A stretch of DNA of 64,000 nt, taken from the NCBI GenBank assembly GCA_002238785.1, contig MPNA01000006.1:62001-126000 (forward strand). The letters are read 5' to 3'. The notes under the pieces were generated by a model. It ran no database searches and was not told the DNA's origin. It was given only the letters and a program-made list of their open reading frames with translations. Made by a program: the position numbers and the translations under genes. Below, in pieces: positions 9,775 to 17,776 of this stretch; within the stretch, counting starts at the first letter, position 1; each line of letters opens with the position of its first letter. This DNA comes from a bacterium OM1 bin76. GTDB lineage: Bacteria; Actinomycetota; Acidimicrobiia; Spongiisociales; ZC4RG35.

Positions 9775-10338
9775 GTGATCTTCTCTGACCGATCGATCAA
9801 GGTGGCTCTGTCGGAAGGTCGCTTGGAAATCGAACCGTTCGAGGAATCCAACGTCCAGCCTTCGAGCGTGGACTTACGAGTCGCCGCTACCTTCAGAGTG
9901 TTCGCCAACCATCTCTATCCCTATATCGATCCTCGCCGACCTCAGGAGAACCTCACCAGCCTTCATGAGGTGAGGCGCGATGATCACTTCATCCTGCATC
10001 CCGGGGAGTTTGCCCTCGGCGCCACCTTGGAGCGGGTCCGGCTGGGAGACGACATCGTGGCCCGATTGGAGGGCAAGTCCAGTTTGGGGAGGCTGGGTTT
10101 GATGATCCACTCGACAGCGGGCTTTGTGGACCCCGGCTTCGATGGACACCTCACCCTGGAACTCTCCAATGTCGCCCAACTTCCCATTGCCATCTACCCG
10201 GGAATGCGGATCGGGCAGATCAGCTTCTACCAGATGACCACCGCCGCCGACAATCCGTATGGAAGCGGGGCGGCCGGTTCCAGGTATCAAGGACAGGTCG
10301 GGCCTACGGCCAGCAGGAGCCACCGGGACTTCCGGTAG
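9775..10338 (+). CDS. dcd: dCTP deaminase
   Basis: Protein of 187 residues, full length for Dcd. It converts dCTP to dUTP (or directly to dUMP in bifunctional actinobacterial forms) for thymidylate synthesis. Seen: N-terminal [20 protein letters not shown], the signature [12 protein letters not shown] and [20 protein letters not shown], and C-terminal [13 protein letters not shown]. Start GTG 9775 follows AAAGGAG. A 26-codon ORF lies between this gene and the peptidase gene, without support. Confidence 0.96.
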   Translation: MIFSDRSIKVALSEGRLEIEPFEESNVQPSSVDLRVAATFRVFANHLYPYIDPRRPQENLTSLHEVRRDDHFILHPGEFALGATLERVRLGDDIVARLEGKSSLGRLGLMIHSTAGFVDPGFDGHLTLELSNVAQLPIAIYPGMRIGQISFYQMTTAADNPYGSGAAGSRYQGQVGPTASRSHRDFR

Positions 10339-10340
10339 CT

Positions 10341-10357
10341 GCGGGCACAGCGCCCGC
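10341..10357. terminator. Hairpin between convergent dcd and LigD-polymerase genes
   Basis: Inverted repeat GCGGGC / GCCCGC with a 5-nt loop, located directly between two genes that converge. No T-run follows. It is a plausible bidirectional transcription stop. Confidence 0.4.
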
Positions 10358-10372
10358 CTCCCGCCCAAGGGT

Positions 10373-11380
10373 TCAGTACTCGTGGTCAGCCCGGCGCTGC
10401 CGGGAGGGCTGCACCCGGGGCGGTTCGCCCGGTTGCTTGGGATAGTGGGGTGGCCATGGGGCGTCTCCCAGGCCGTATTCCTCCTCGTCACGCACCACCC
10501 ACTCCAAAAGAGTGTCGATGTTGTCCGCCTCCTCGTCGATCCCTTCCGTCAGGTCCCCCACCTCCCGGTAGCGATCAGCGAAACGGTCCATTGGAAAGTC
10601 CTCGATCTCAACGTCGGGGAGTTCCTCCCAAGTGAGGGGAGCGGATACGTATCCGGTGGGCCGGACTCCGTAGGCCGACGACACGGTCTTGTCTCGGGCG
10701 TTCTGGTTGTAGTCCACGAAGACCCCGGTGCGTTCCTCCTTCCACCACCTGGTGGTGACCAGATTGGGGAGGCGTCTCTCCAACTCTCGGGCGAAAGCCA
10801 GTACTGCACGGCGGGTGTGATAGAAGTCATAGACCGGTTCGATCCGGACATACACATGAATCCCCCGGCTGCCGGAGGTCTTGGGCCATCCTCGCAGGCC
10901 TATCTCCTCCAGCAAAGCACCAGCCGCCACCGCAGCCTCCTTCACATGGACGAATCCGAAGCCAGGGGTGGGATCGAAGTCAAATCGCAACTCGTCGGGA
11001 TGGTCTATGTCGTCCGCCCGAACCGGCCAGGGATGAAAGTCAAGACACCCCAACTGCGCCAGCCTCACGACGTCGGCTTCCTTGGTAGGCACGTTCATCA
11101 CCCCCGGGCGCTGGGAGGGAAACCGAATGTCCACCGTCTTGAAGGGGGTTCTTCTCTGAGCCCGCTTTTGATAGATGGGCGGCTGATCCACCCCTTTCAT
11201 GTAGCGTTTCAGCATGGTGGGACGGTTGTCCACTCCCCGCAGCGCTCCTTCCGCGCAGGTCACAAAATGCTTCACCACATCCAGCTTCGTCCAGCCCTGT
11301 TTGGGAAACACCACCCTGGAGGGACTGGAGATCCTCACCTTCTCCCCGGCCACCTCGACACTGGTCGCTTCTTTGGCCAT
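10373..11380 (-). CDS. Stand-alone LigD-type DNA polymerase/primase domain (NHEJ)
   Basis: Protein of 335 residues matching the polymerase domain of LigD (archaeo-eukaryotic primase fold) without ligase or nuclease domains. Seen: the acidic metal-binding motif FDFDPTPG, the nucleotide-binding SGSRGIHVYV and the C-terminal PLTWEEL typical of this family. It fills gaps and adds ribonucleotides during Ku-dependent end joining. ATG 11380 is preferred over TTG 11383. Ku and the ligase are not in this window. It is divergent from a sigma-factor/methyltransferase pair, so the locus is repair-related. Confidence 0.92.
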   Translation of the reverse strand: MAKEATSVEVAGEKVRISSPSRVVFPKQGWTKLDVVKHFVTCAEGALRGVDNRPTMLKRYMKGVDQPPIYQKRAQRRTPFKTVDIRFPSQRPGVMNVPTKEADVVRLAQLGCLDFHPWPVRADDIDHPDELRFDFDPTPGFGFVHVKEAAVAAGALLEEIGLRGWPKTSGSRGIHVYVRIEPVYDFYHTRRAVLAFARELERRLPNLVTTRWWKEERTGVFVDYNQNARDKTVSSAYGVRPTGYVSAPLTWEELPDVEIEDFPMDRFADRYREVGDLTEGIDEEADNIDTLLEWVVRDEEEYGLGDAPWPPHYPKQPGEPPRVQPSRQRRADHEY

Positions 11381-11506
11381 CAAGGAATCACGGTAGCTTA
11401 TCTGGCAGTTTGATTGGCGACTCTTCGAAAACTTCTGTCACGCGGTACCCCAGAAAAACTCCACCTGTGTGCAACGGGAACCGGCAGACCGGGGTTCTTT
11501 AAGTAG

Positions 11507-12037
11507 ATGGACCATTTAGTCAAGGCCTTGGCGTCGGACCTCGACCGCCACTTTCCGGTTCTGGTATCCGAACTGCAACATGGCGTGTTCAGCGGACTGC
11601 GGCAACTCACCGGAGATCACCACCGGGCGGAAGACCTCACCCAAGAGGCTTTCATCCGGGCTTACCGGGCAATGCAGACCTACCCCGCCGAACGCATCAA
11701 GAGCATGCGTCTGCGGGGTTACGTCTGGACAATCGCCCTCAACCTCCTGCGCAACCAAGCCCGCGCCGAGTCACGACAACCCAAGCCGGTGAGGTTGGAG
11801 GATGCCGGATACCTTCCGCCAGACCCACCCGACTCCCACGCTTGGCGCCGGCGCTGGCAAATGCTTCCCACCGCCCAACGAAGGGCAGTGATCCTGCGGC
11901 ATGTGTCCGGCCTCTCATATCAGGAGATTTCAGACGCTACCGGCCGCCCACAAAGTACCGTGCGAAGCGACGTCCGCCGAGGGCTTGGCCGGCTGAGAAC
12001 CATCATCGACGGAGAAGACAACAGGAGTATCCAATGA
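11507..12037 (+). CDS. Sigma-70 family (ECF-type) RNA polymerase sigma factor
   Basis: Protein of 176 residues with sigma region 2 (LTGDHHRAEDLTQEAFIRAYRAM, cited here only as positions about 32-54) and region 4 (LSYQEISDATGRPQSTVRSDVRRGLGRL at about 138-165, a helix-turn-helix). It recruits RNA polymerase to specific promoters. Its TGA overlaps the ATG of the downstream DNA-repair methyltransferase (ATGA), so the two are translationally coupled. No anti-sigma gene is adjacent. Coupling to the alkyltransferase suggests a role in a DNA-damage regulon, which is inference. Confidence 0.9.
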   Translation: MDHLVKALASDLDRHFPVLVSELQHGVFSGLRQLTGDHHRAEDLTQEAFIRAYRAMQTYPAERIKSMRLRGYVWTIALNLLRNQARAESRQPKPVRLEDAGYLPPDPPDSHAWRRRWQMLPTAQRRAVILRHVSGLSYQEISDATGRPQSTVRSDVRRGLGRLRTIIDGEDNRSIQ

Positions 12038-12606
12038 ACCTGGAGAAGGAGTTAGGCCGTTTGTTGACAACCGCCCCGCGGGAAGTCGGAGAGGGGGTGG
12101 TTCTCGGTACCGGGATTTCCGATGGATTCTCGGTGTTCGAATCGTTGTTGGGACCGGTGGTGGTGACTTTCAATCCCCTGGGGGTATCGGCGGTTGATCT
12201 GCTCAGCGAGGGATTCGAACAGCGTTTCGAGCAACGGTTCCAGAGGGGGTTGTTGGAGGCTCGGCCGCCCCGGGGCTGGAACGACCTCATCCTCCGAGCG
12301 TTGGAAGAGGGGACGCCCGGGGCCCTCCCGGTGGATCTGCGTTCGGTGACCACCTTCCAGAGGGAGGTGCTGGAAGAAACCGCTGCCATCCCCCGGGGCC
12401 AGACTCGCTCCTACGGGTGGCTGGCTCACCAGACCGGTCGCCCCAGGGCCGCTCGGGCAGTGGGGCAGACCATGGCCCGCAACCCCGTCCCCCTGGTGAT
12501 TCCCTGCCACCGAGTGGTCCGCGCCGACGGGCAGGTCGGCCACTACGGGTTGGGCGGCATCCACAACAAGCGGACCCTGCTGCGGGTAGAAGGTGCCTTG
12601 GGATAG
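12034..12606 (+). CDS. ogt: Methylated-DNA-[protein]-cysteine S-methyltransferase
   Basis: Protein of 190 residues, the usual length of Ogt-type suicide methyltransferases that remove methyl groups from O6-methylguanine in DNA. Seen: the active-site motif PCHRV with Cys158, preceded by FQREVLEETAAIPRGQTRSYGWLA and the helix-turn-helix segment RAARAVGQTMARNPVP. The N-terminal third is divergent. It is translated together with the sigma factor just upstream and probably ends at the hairpin at 12611-12635. Confidence 0.95.
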   Translation: MNLEKELGRLLTTAPREVGEGVVLGTGISDGFSVFESLLGPVVVTFNPLGVSAVDLLSEGFEQRFEQRFQRGLLEARPPRGWNDLILRALEEGTPGALPVDLRSVTTFQREVLEETAAIPRGQTRSYGWLAHQTGRPRAARAVGQTMARNPVPLVIPCHRVVRADGQVGHYGLGGIHNKRTLLRVEGALG

Positions 12607-12610
12607 TTAC

Positions 12611-12635
12611 CGGTCCCTGGTGACCGCAGGGACCG
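12611..12635 (+). terminator. Hairpin after sigma/ogt operon
   Basis: Perfect 9-bp inverted repeat CGGTCCCTG / CAGGGACCG with a 7-nt loop, 4 nt after the ogt stop codon. There is no T-run, but position and stability suggest a terminator. Confidence 0.5.
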
Positions 12636-12743
12636 TGCCGGAAACCCAAGAGCAGAGCCGCCTCGCTATTGTGTCAAAAAGCCCACCCGGCAACCCAGCA
12701 CGCCCATGGAAACCCACCGCATGACTGAATACCAGGAGAAGCC

Positions 12744-14207
12744 TTGAGCAGCAACCTGGCCTCGACGCATCTCCCCATCACGGACGGCCTGCTGGTGGTT
12801 GTCAAGGATGAGTGCGAGACCTGCCATTTGACAATTCCAGTGCTGGAGGAGTTGATCCGGGGAGAGGAACCTGTGGCGGTTGTCTCACAGGACCTGGCAG
12901 ACTTCCCTCCCGGCATGGAGGTCATCCACGACCTTGAACTTGATATCTCTTGGAAGCTCTCCACCGAAACCACCCCCACCATCTATCGAATCCGCAACGG
13001 CGAGGTAGTCGATCAGCAGGAGGGGTGGTTGAGGAGCGGTTGGGAACGAGTGGCTGCCGTCAACGACTTGGGAGCGGGCCTCCCGGACCAGCGGCCCGGG
13101 TGTGGTTCGGACACCATGCTGCCCGAGACCTACCAGCGTCTGATGCGAAGACACTCCCCTCACCGGTTGGCGTCCCGGCGAGTCGAACTGGGGAGCTCTG
13201 AAGACCCCATGGAGGCGGCCTTTGCCCGCGGATGGACGGACGGCCTCCCGGTGACGCCTCCCACCGAGGAACGGGTGGCGACGATGCTGCAGGGAACGGC
13301 TCTTCCCCCCGATGAGGTGGTGTGCGTCCTGCCTCCCGACCTGGCCGAATGCACCGTGGAGAAGGTAGCAATCAACGCGGTCATGGCCGGCTGTCTACCG
13401 GAGTACCTGCCGGTGGTTGTTGCTGGGGTGAGGGCGGCCGCCACAAGTCGCTTCAATATCCATGGCATCTCGGCCACCACCTATTTCACAGGGCCGGTGC
13501 TGGTGGTGAACGGTCCGATCCGTCCACGGATCGGGATGAATTCTGGGATCAATGCCCTCGGCCAGGGAAACCGGGCCAACATGACCATAGGGCGGGCACT
13601 TAATCTGGTGGTCCGCAATGTGGGCGGTGCCCGCCCCGGCGGCGTGGACCGTGCGGCTCTCGGAAGCCCCGGGAAGCTGTCTTTCTGCTTCCCCGAGGAC
13701 GAGGAGGGATCACCCTGGGAACCGCTGTCGGTGGAACGCGGATTCTCCCCGCAGGACTCCACAGTGACCCTCTTCGCGGGCCACGGACCGATCGAGATTG
13801 TCGACCAGCGATCCCGAACGCCCGAGTCGCTGGCAAAGACGTTTGCATTGCAGTTGCGCATGCTCGGCCATCCCAAGATTGCGGGGTTGTCCGACGCTAT
13901 CGTGGTGGTCTCCCCCGAACACGCCCGGGTGTTCCGGGAAGCGGCATGGTCAAAAGCGCGGCTCCGCCAGGAAGTCCTCTCTTCACTGACCCTCCCCAGT
14001 GACCGGATGGTGGCGGGCGCCGACGGCGTGGCGGAAGGCATGCCGCCTCACCTGGCCGCCGCAAGGCCTCGGATGTCGAAATTCGCACCCGACGGACTCT
14101 GGTTCGTTCACGCCGGAGGTGACGCCGGAATGTTCTCGGCGATAATCTCAGGATGGATCGGAGGAGCGGCAAGTTCGCAGATGATCACCATGGCTATCGA
14201 CAGCTGA
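12744..14207 (+). CDS. Thioredoxin-like domain fused to a conserved domain; neighbour of selenoprotein
   Basis: Protein of 487 residues. Start TTG 12744 has AGGAGAAG just upstream; a 13-codon reading frame (12706-12747) ends across this start and could be a leader peptide. Residues about 1-110 look like a thioredoxin fold with the redox pair Cys24-Glu-Thr-Cys27 and a later TTPTIYRI segment containing the cis-Pro. Residues about 155-487 form a large conserved domain (GWTDGLPVTPPTEERV, KVAINAVMAGCLPEYLPVVV, SGINALGQGNRANMTIGRAL, LGSPGKLSFCF, SPWEPL) for which I cannot name a function. It lies 12 nt upstream of the UGSC selenoprotein gene, so the two are almost certainly one operon and may form a redox pair. 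No signal peptide. Confidence 0.8.
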   Translation: MSSNLASTHLPITDGLLVVVKDECETCHLTIPVLEELIRGEEPVAVVSQDLADFPPGMEVIHDLELDISWKLSTETTPTIYRIRNGEVVDQQEGWLRSGWERVAAVNDLGAGLPDQRPGCGSDTMLPETYQRLMRRHSPHRLASRRVELGSSEDPMEAAFARGWTDGLPVTPPTEERVATMLQGTALPPDEVVCVLPPDLAECTVEKVAINAVMAGCLPEYLPVVVAGVRAAATSRFNIHGISATTYFTGPVLVVNGPIRPRIGMNSGINALGQGNRANMTIGRALNLVVRNVGGARPGGVDRAALGSPGKLSFCFPEDEEGSPWEPLSVERGFSPQDSTVTLFAGHGPIEIVDQRSRTPESLAKTFALQLRMLGHPKIAGLSDAIVVVSPEHARVFREAAWSKARLRQEVLSSLTLPSDRMVAGADGVAEGMPPHLAAARPRMSKFAPDGLWFVHAGGDAGMFSAIISGWIGGAASSQMITMAIDS

Positions 14208-14219
14208 AGGGCCCCACAG

Positions 14220-14732
14220 ATGACCGCATTGCTAGACCCGACCAGTGAACGAGCAACTCAAACACGCTCATTGAGCCCCCGAATCCCCGATCTCACCAAC
14301 GGCACAGTGGCGTTATTGGACATCTCCAAGCCCAGAGGCGACATCTTCATCAAGAGGCTGGAAGAGTTGTTCTCCCAAATAGAGGTCTCGGTGCGCCACT
14401 ATCGCAAGCCCACCTTCTCGAAGCCGGCTCCCTTGGATCTGCGGCAGCGCATCGCCGCCGAGTGCACGGCGGTGGTGGAAGCCTTAGCCGACTGAGGGTC
14501 GTGTGCGTCGTGCAGTGTGCACGACCTCGTGGATCTCGAAGACCGTGGTGTCGCCGGAGTATTCGTGGCCTCCGATCGATTCGCGCAGGCCGCCGACACC
14601 CAAGGACAAGCCCTGGGGATGCATCCCCGACGGGTGTTGACAGCCCATCCCATCCAGGACCGAAGCGACGAAGAGATGCGAACTCTTGCCGAGACCGCCT
14701 TCCCTCAGATCCTGGCCGCCCTGTCAGGCTGA
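14220..14732 (+). CDS. UGSC-motif selenoprotein (in-frame TGA = Sec92)
   Basis: Read through TGA 14493-14495, the frame gives a 170-residue protein. The first part contains VALLDISKPRGDIF and ends EALAD; TGA then encodes residue 92, giving U-G-S-C followed by ASCSVHDLVDLEDRG and an uninterrupted frame to TGA 14730-14732. This matches the UGSC-family (seleno)proteins, in which U or C heads the motif. Coding character is continuous on both sides of the TGA. A hairpin of SECIS type begins 11 nt after it. The function of the family is not established; a redox role is expected from Sec plus nearby Cys. The gene is in an operon with the thioredoxin-like protein upstream. Without Sec decoding it would be wrongly annotated as a 91-residue protein. 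Confidence 0.92.
14507..14525 (+). promoter_or_regulatory. Candidate bacterial SECIS element
   Basis: Perfect 8-bp hairpin GTCGTGCA / TGCACGAC closing a GTG loop, within the coding region. It starts 11 nt after the Sec TGA, and its apical loop lies about 19 nt from the TGA. Bacterial SECIS elements are stem-loops just downstream of UGA with a G early in the loop, which this satisfies. It would be bound by SelB-GTP-Sec-tRNA; none of the sel genes is in the window. Confidence 0.75.
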
Positions 14733-15600
14733 ACCGCGACCGCGACCTCACATCGCACCATCCTCGACATCAGCGCGGCCCGACCGATGCTGTCTTCCTC
14801 TTCGAGGTTTGTTGGAACCGCTTCCCTGGGGCGGTAAGTCGCGAAAAAACGCTGTAACTTAATGCCCGCAGCCCGAGCCGCCGTCTGCTTAGTATGGGTT
14901 TCGAAGGCGAGTGCACGTCGCCTTCCCAAATAACCCAACTAACGAATAGAGGACCAAACCATGAGACTTTCTGGGCATCCAGCGCCCGTTCCCAAGGCAT
15001 CCAAACGAATACCGAACATGCGGCCCCTTCCTGAGTACGCCGCGTCGGGACTCAACGACTGCTGACCAATTCCCCGTGGAGTTCATCCGGCTGGCTCCGG
15101 TAGCAGACGAAGACGCCGCCCAGGACGGCAGCATTCCAATCGGATAGATCCCGAGGGATAGTTGAACAGCAGCTAACGGTCGCCTTTGCGCTACCTTGGC
15201 AGGGTCTTGATACGCCTGACGGCAAGTCCTGGTCCCTGAAAGCGGAGAGCCCTTCCGGCAGAGGTCCGCTCTCCAAGCCAGCGCTACGGCGTGATTTCCC
15301 GTTCGGCCCCGGACAACCCAAACTTTCGGCATCACAACCCGGGAGGAATTGTTGACCGGCCGCTTGCAGGGTTTCAATCCAATCGACCCTGGAGACTCCT
15401 TCCGTTTCCAAGGCTCCGTATCAAACCGGGCTATCGGCATCTATGGCCGATCAGTCCTAGGAACCCTTTAGGCGGTTGATCCAACCCCAATCCACCTAAG
15501 AGCGGCATAGCCCGGTCTTACCGCCGGAGCTACCCGTTTGCTCCACACGGACGGTGAGCGTTCTTCGCTCGCCCGTATCACTTAAAGAAAAGGAGCAAAC
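14733..15600. other. 868-bp gap without a confident gene
   Basis: No reading frame here has convincing family similarity. Seen: an 8-bp hairpin (GAAGGCGA / TCGCCTTC, 14903-14925) and a 34-codon ORF with an AGAGG leader at 14961-15065 (starts MRLSGHPAPVPK). There are also short coding-like stretches in another frame to about 15149, an inverted repeat GGAGAGC / GCTCTCC near 15246-15277, and a hairpin just before the next gene (15551-15576). It could hold decayed genes, a long leader or an uncharacterised RNA. I see no riboswitch, RNase P or tmRNA signature. Confidence 0.4.
15551..15576 (+). other. Hairpin in the leader of the VWA lipoprotein gene
   Basis: GAGCG / CGCTC stem extended by GG/CC and AC/GT pairs around a TTCTT loop, about 25 nt before the start codon and followed by the AAAGGAG ribosome binding site. 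It may affect mRNA stability or translation. Confidence 0.35.
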
Positions 15601-17373
15601 ATGAAACGTATATGGCTGACGACAGCCATCTTGGCCTTATCGGCCTTGATCGTGGCGGCCTGCGGGGCTGACAATTCCGCTGAGCCAGCCCCCACCACCG
15701 CAGCACCCGCCACCACCGCAGCACCCGCCACCACCGCAGCACCCGCCACCACTGCGGCGTCCGAGCGCCGCGCCGCCGAGGCTGTTGCCGAAGCAGAAGC
15801 GGCTGCAGCGGCAGCCGCGGAGGCCGCTCGGGAGGCTTCCGATGCGATTGAGAGGGCACAGGATGCCCTTTCTTCATCGCCTGAGGGCGCCATGGTAGAA
15901 GAGGCCACCGAAGAGGAAGCCGAGGAAGAGGGTTCTCGCCGGCAAGAGCAGGTCATCGCGGAGTTTCCCATGGTGTTCTATGAGGGTTACGGCGTCAATC
16001 CCCAGATTCCTGCCGACGAGCAGCCGTTTTCGACCTTCGGCTTGGACGCCGACACGGCCAGTTGGTACCGCCAGTTCGTCTACCTGGATCAGGGGGCCCG
16101 GCCCAATCCCGACGCCATCCGAGCCGAAGAGATGATCAACGCCTTCGAAGCCCGGTGCGACGAGTCGGTGAGCGACGGAACCGTACGGCTGTGCGTGCAA
16201 GGAACCCAGAACCCCTTCTACCTCCGTGATGAGTACCGCCTAGTGCGAGTGGCGGTGGAAACCGGGCGGGGATTCAACCAACCGGTCACCTACATCGTGG
16301 TCCTGGATCAGTCAGGATCGATGGGAGACGGTGACCGCTGGGACATAGCGACCAGCATTTTGGAAGACTTACTGGACCATCTCAACTCCGATGACCGGTT
16401 CGGACTGGTCACCTTCCACGATCACGCCCACGTGATCGTTCATCCCGATTATGGAGATCGCGCTCGACGCCAGTACCGGGAAACCAACCTGTATCCCGAC
16501 GGCTCCACCAACGCCGGTGAGGGTCTTCGAATGGGATACGAACTGGCCTACGATGAAGTGCGCCGCGACTCCGACCGGCAGGTGATGGTGGTGTTCCTCT
16601 CCGATGGAGTGGCCAACACCGGCCCCGCCACCGGCCCGGACAGCATCCTGGAACTGGTCGAAAGAGCCAAACGGGACTCCGACATAGGCATGGCCGCCGG
16701 CGGCGTGGGCGAGGGCAACTACAACGACGTCCTCCTGGAGCAAATCGCCGACCAGGCCCAAGGCTGGTACCAGTACATCTACGACTACCGCACCGGCGAT
16801 GACTTCCTGGAAAGAGTCCGATCGGGAATCGTGGGTTATGAGGCCAAGGCTCAGGTGGAGTTCAATCCCGAAGCGGTCGACCTGTGGCGGCTCATCGGCT
16901 ATGAGAACCGACAGATCGACTCGGAGTTGTTCCGAGAGGACGAGACGGCCAAGAGGCAGTCGGCGCCGCTATTGGGCGGTGTCGCCACCGCCGCATTCTT
17001 TGAGGTGAAACTCACCGACCGGGCCGGCAGAGATGACTGGCTGATATCGGCCACCATCCGGTATCGACCGTGCTTTGACTGCGCGTTCAAGGAGGTGAAC
17101 ACCCGAATCCCGTTGGGAGTAGTGAACGAACCATTCAGCCAAGCGGCATGCGACTACCGGGTGCAGGCCTATGTGATGCAATACGCTGAGTTTGCGCGGA
17201 ATAGCTTCTACGCCTGGGACCGCAGTACCCCCGACGCATTGTTGGATGCCATGTACGGGGATTTGGACTCACTTTACGGAGACGAGAGCGGGTCGTGCGA
17301 GGAGAACCTGGAAACAGTAGCTCGCACCGTCCAGCGGTACATCAATGCCGATCCATTGGAAACCAACAGATAG
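15601..17373 (+). CDS. VWA-domain lipoprotein (YfbK-like)
   Basis: Protein of 590 residues. Signal peptide with lipobox ending IVAAC (Cys21), so it is anchored on the outer face of the membrane. Then a Thr/Ala/Pro repeat linker (about residues 30-55), an Ala-rich charged helix (57-115) and the conserved region FSTFGLDADTASW. The von Willebrand A domain carries the MIDAS motif DQSGSMG (Asp236) and the later Thr (NAGEG) and Asp (LSDGVANTG). The C-terminal part resembles the DUF3520-type domain found in YfbK-like proteins. VWA domains bind metal and protein ligands; the partner is unknown. Start ATG 15601 has AAAGGAG. It is followed by a very strong hairpin terminator. Confidence 0.88.
   Translation: MKRIWLTTAILALSALIVAACGADNSAEPAPTTAAPATTAAPATTAAPATTAASERRAAEAVAEAEAAAAAAAEAAREASDAIERAQDALSSSPEGAMVEEATEEEAEEEGSRRQEQVIAEFPMVFYEGYGVNPQIPADEQPFSTFGLDADTASWYRQFVYLDQGARPNPDAIRAEEMINAFEARCDESVSDGTVRLCVQGTQNPFYLRDEYRLVRVAVETGRGFNQPVTYIVVLDQSGSMGDGDRWDIATSILEDLLDHLNSDDRFGLVTFHDHAHVIVHPDYGDRARRQYRETNLYPDGSTNAGEGLRMGYELAYDEVRRDSDRQVMVVFLSDGVANTGPATGPDSILELVERAKRDSDIGMAAGGVGEGNYNDVLLEQIADQAQGWYQYIYDYRTGDDFLERVRSGIVGYEAKAQVEFNPEAVDLWRLIGYENRQIDSELFREDETAKRQSAPLLGGVATAAFFEVKLTDRAGRDDWLISATIRYRPCFDCAFKEVNTRIPLGVVNEPFSQAACDYRVQAYVMQYAEFARNSFYAWDRSTPDALLDAMYGDLDSLYGDESGSCEENLETVARTVQRYINADPLETNR
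15694..15747 (+). repeat. Three perfect 18-bp tandem repeats
   Basis: Three exact copies of an 18-bp unit encoding T-T-A-A-P-A inside the lipoprotein linker. A partly matching fourth copy follows. Such repeats can change in number by slippage and alter linker length. Confidence 0.9.
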
Positions 17374-17390
17374 CTCCAGCCGACACAGAA

Positions 17391-17428
17391 GAGCGAGGGG
17401 GCCGGACAGGCATCCGGCCCCCTCGCTC
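17391..17428 (+). terminator. Strong hairpin terminator after VWA lipoprotein gene
   Basis: Sixteen-bp perfect GC-rich inverted repeat (17391-17406 with 17413-17428) and a 6-nt loop, 17 nt after the stop codon. There is no long T-run, but the stem is by far the strongest hairpin noticed in the window. Confidence 0.75.
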
Positions 17429-17496
17429 CAACAACGGATTACCACGCCCTCGAAGCCGGTATTTTCTAAGGAATTGGATCATGAGAAGGAGCCGCC

Positions 17497-17733
17497 ATCA
17501 CCCGACACCCCCGCGCGGAGAACTACAGTGTTCTCACCTTCGACTGCTACGGAACCCTGGTGGACTGGGGAAGGGGAATCGCCGACGACATCGCCCCAGC
17601 CAAGGCACTTGGTCTCGACACAGTGTGGATCCGTCGCAACCAAGACGCCACCCGGATGGTCGAGGCGCAACCCACCTGGAGGTACCCCACTCTCGCAGAT
17701 TTCGCCGATGCCATGTTCGAGGACTCGCAATGA
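17497..17733 (+). pseudogene. Type II haloacid dehalogenase (HAD), internally deleted
   Basis: One continuous frame of 78 codons joins the HAD N-terminus (YSVLTFDCYGTLVDWGRGI, with the nucleophile Asp motif) directly to the HAD C-terminus (IAPAKALGLDTVWIRR then PTWRYPTLADFADAMF). The roughly 130-150 residues of cap and core that normally lie between are absent. No ATG/GTG/TTG is available in frame; the expected start position after GAAGGAG reads ATC (17497). The fused remnant lacks the catalytic Lys and Ser/Thr motifs, so it is a decayed gene produced by an internal deletion. Confidence 0.8.
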
Positions 17734-17776
17734 CCGCAGTTATCTTCATCTCCTGACGAAGGGATTCTTGTTCACA

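Noticed and set aside
14889-15440. 183-codon minus-strand frame in the gap before the VWA gene
   Set aside because: Composition is random-like (no domain-like pattern, no ribosome-binding site).
14733-15600. Riboswitch, RNase P RNA or tmRNA in the 868-bp gap
   Set aside because: Hallmark conserved blocks of these RNAs are not present.
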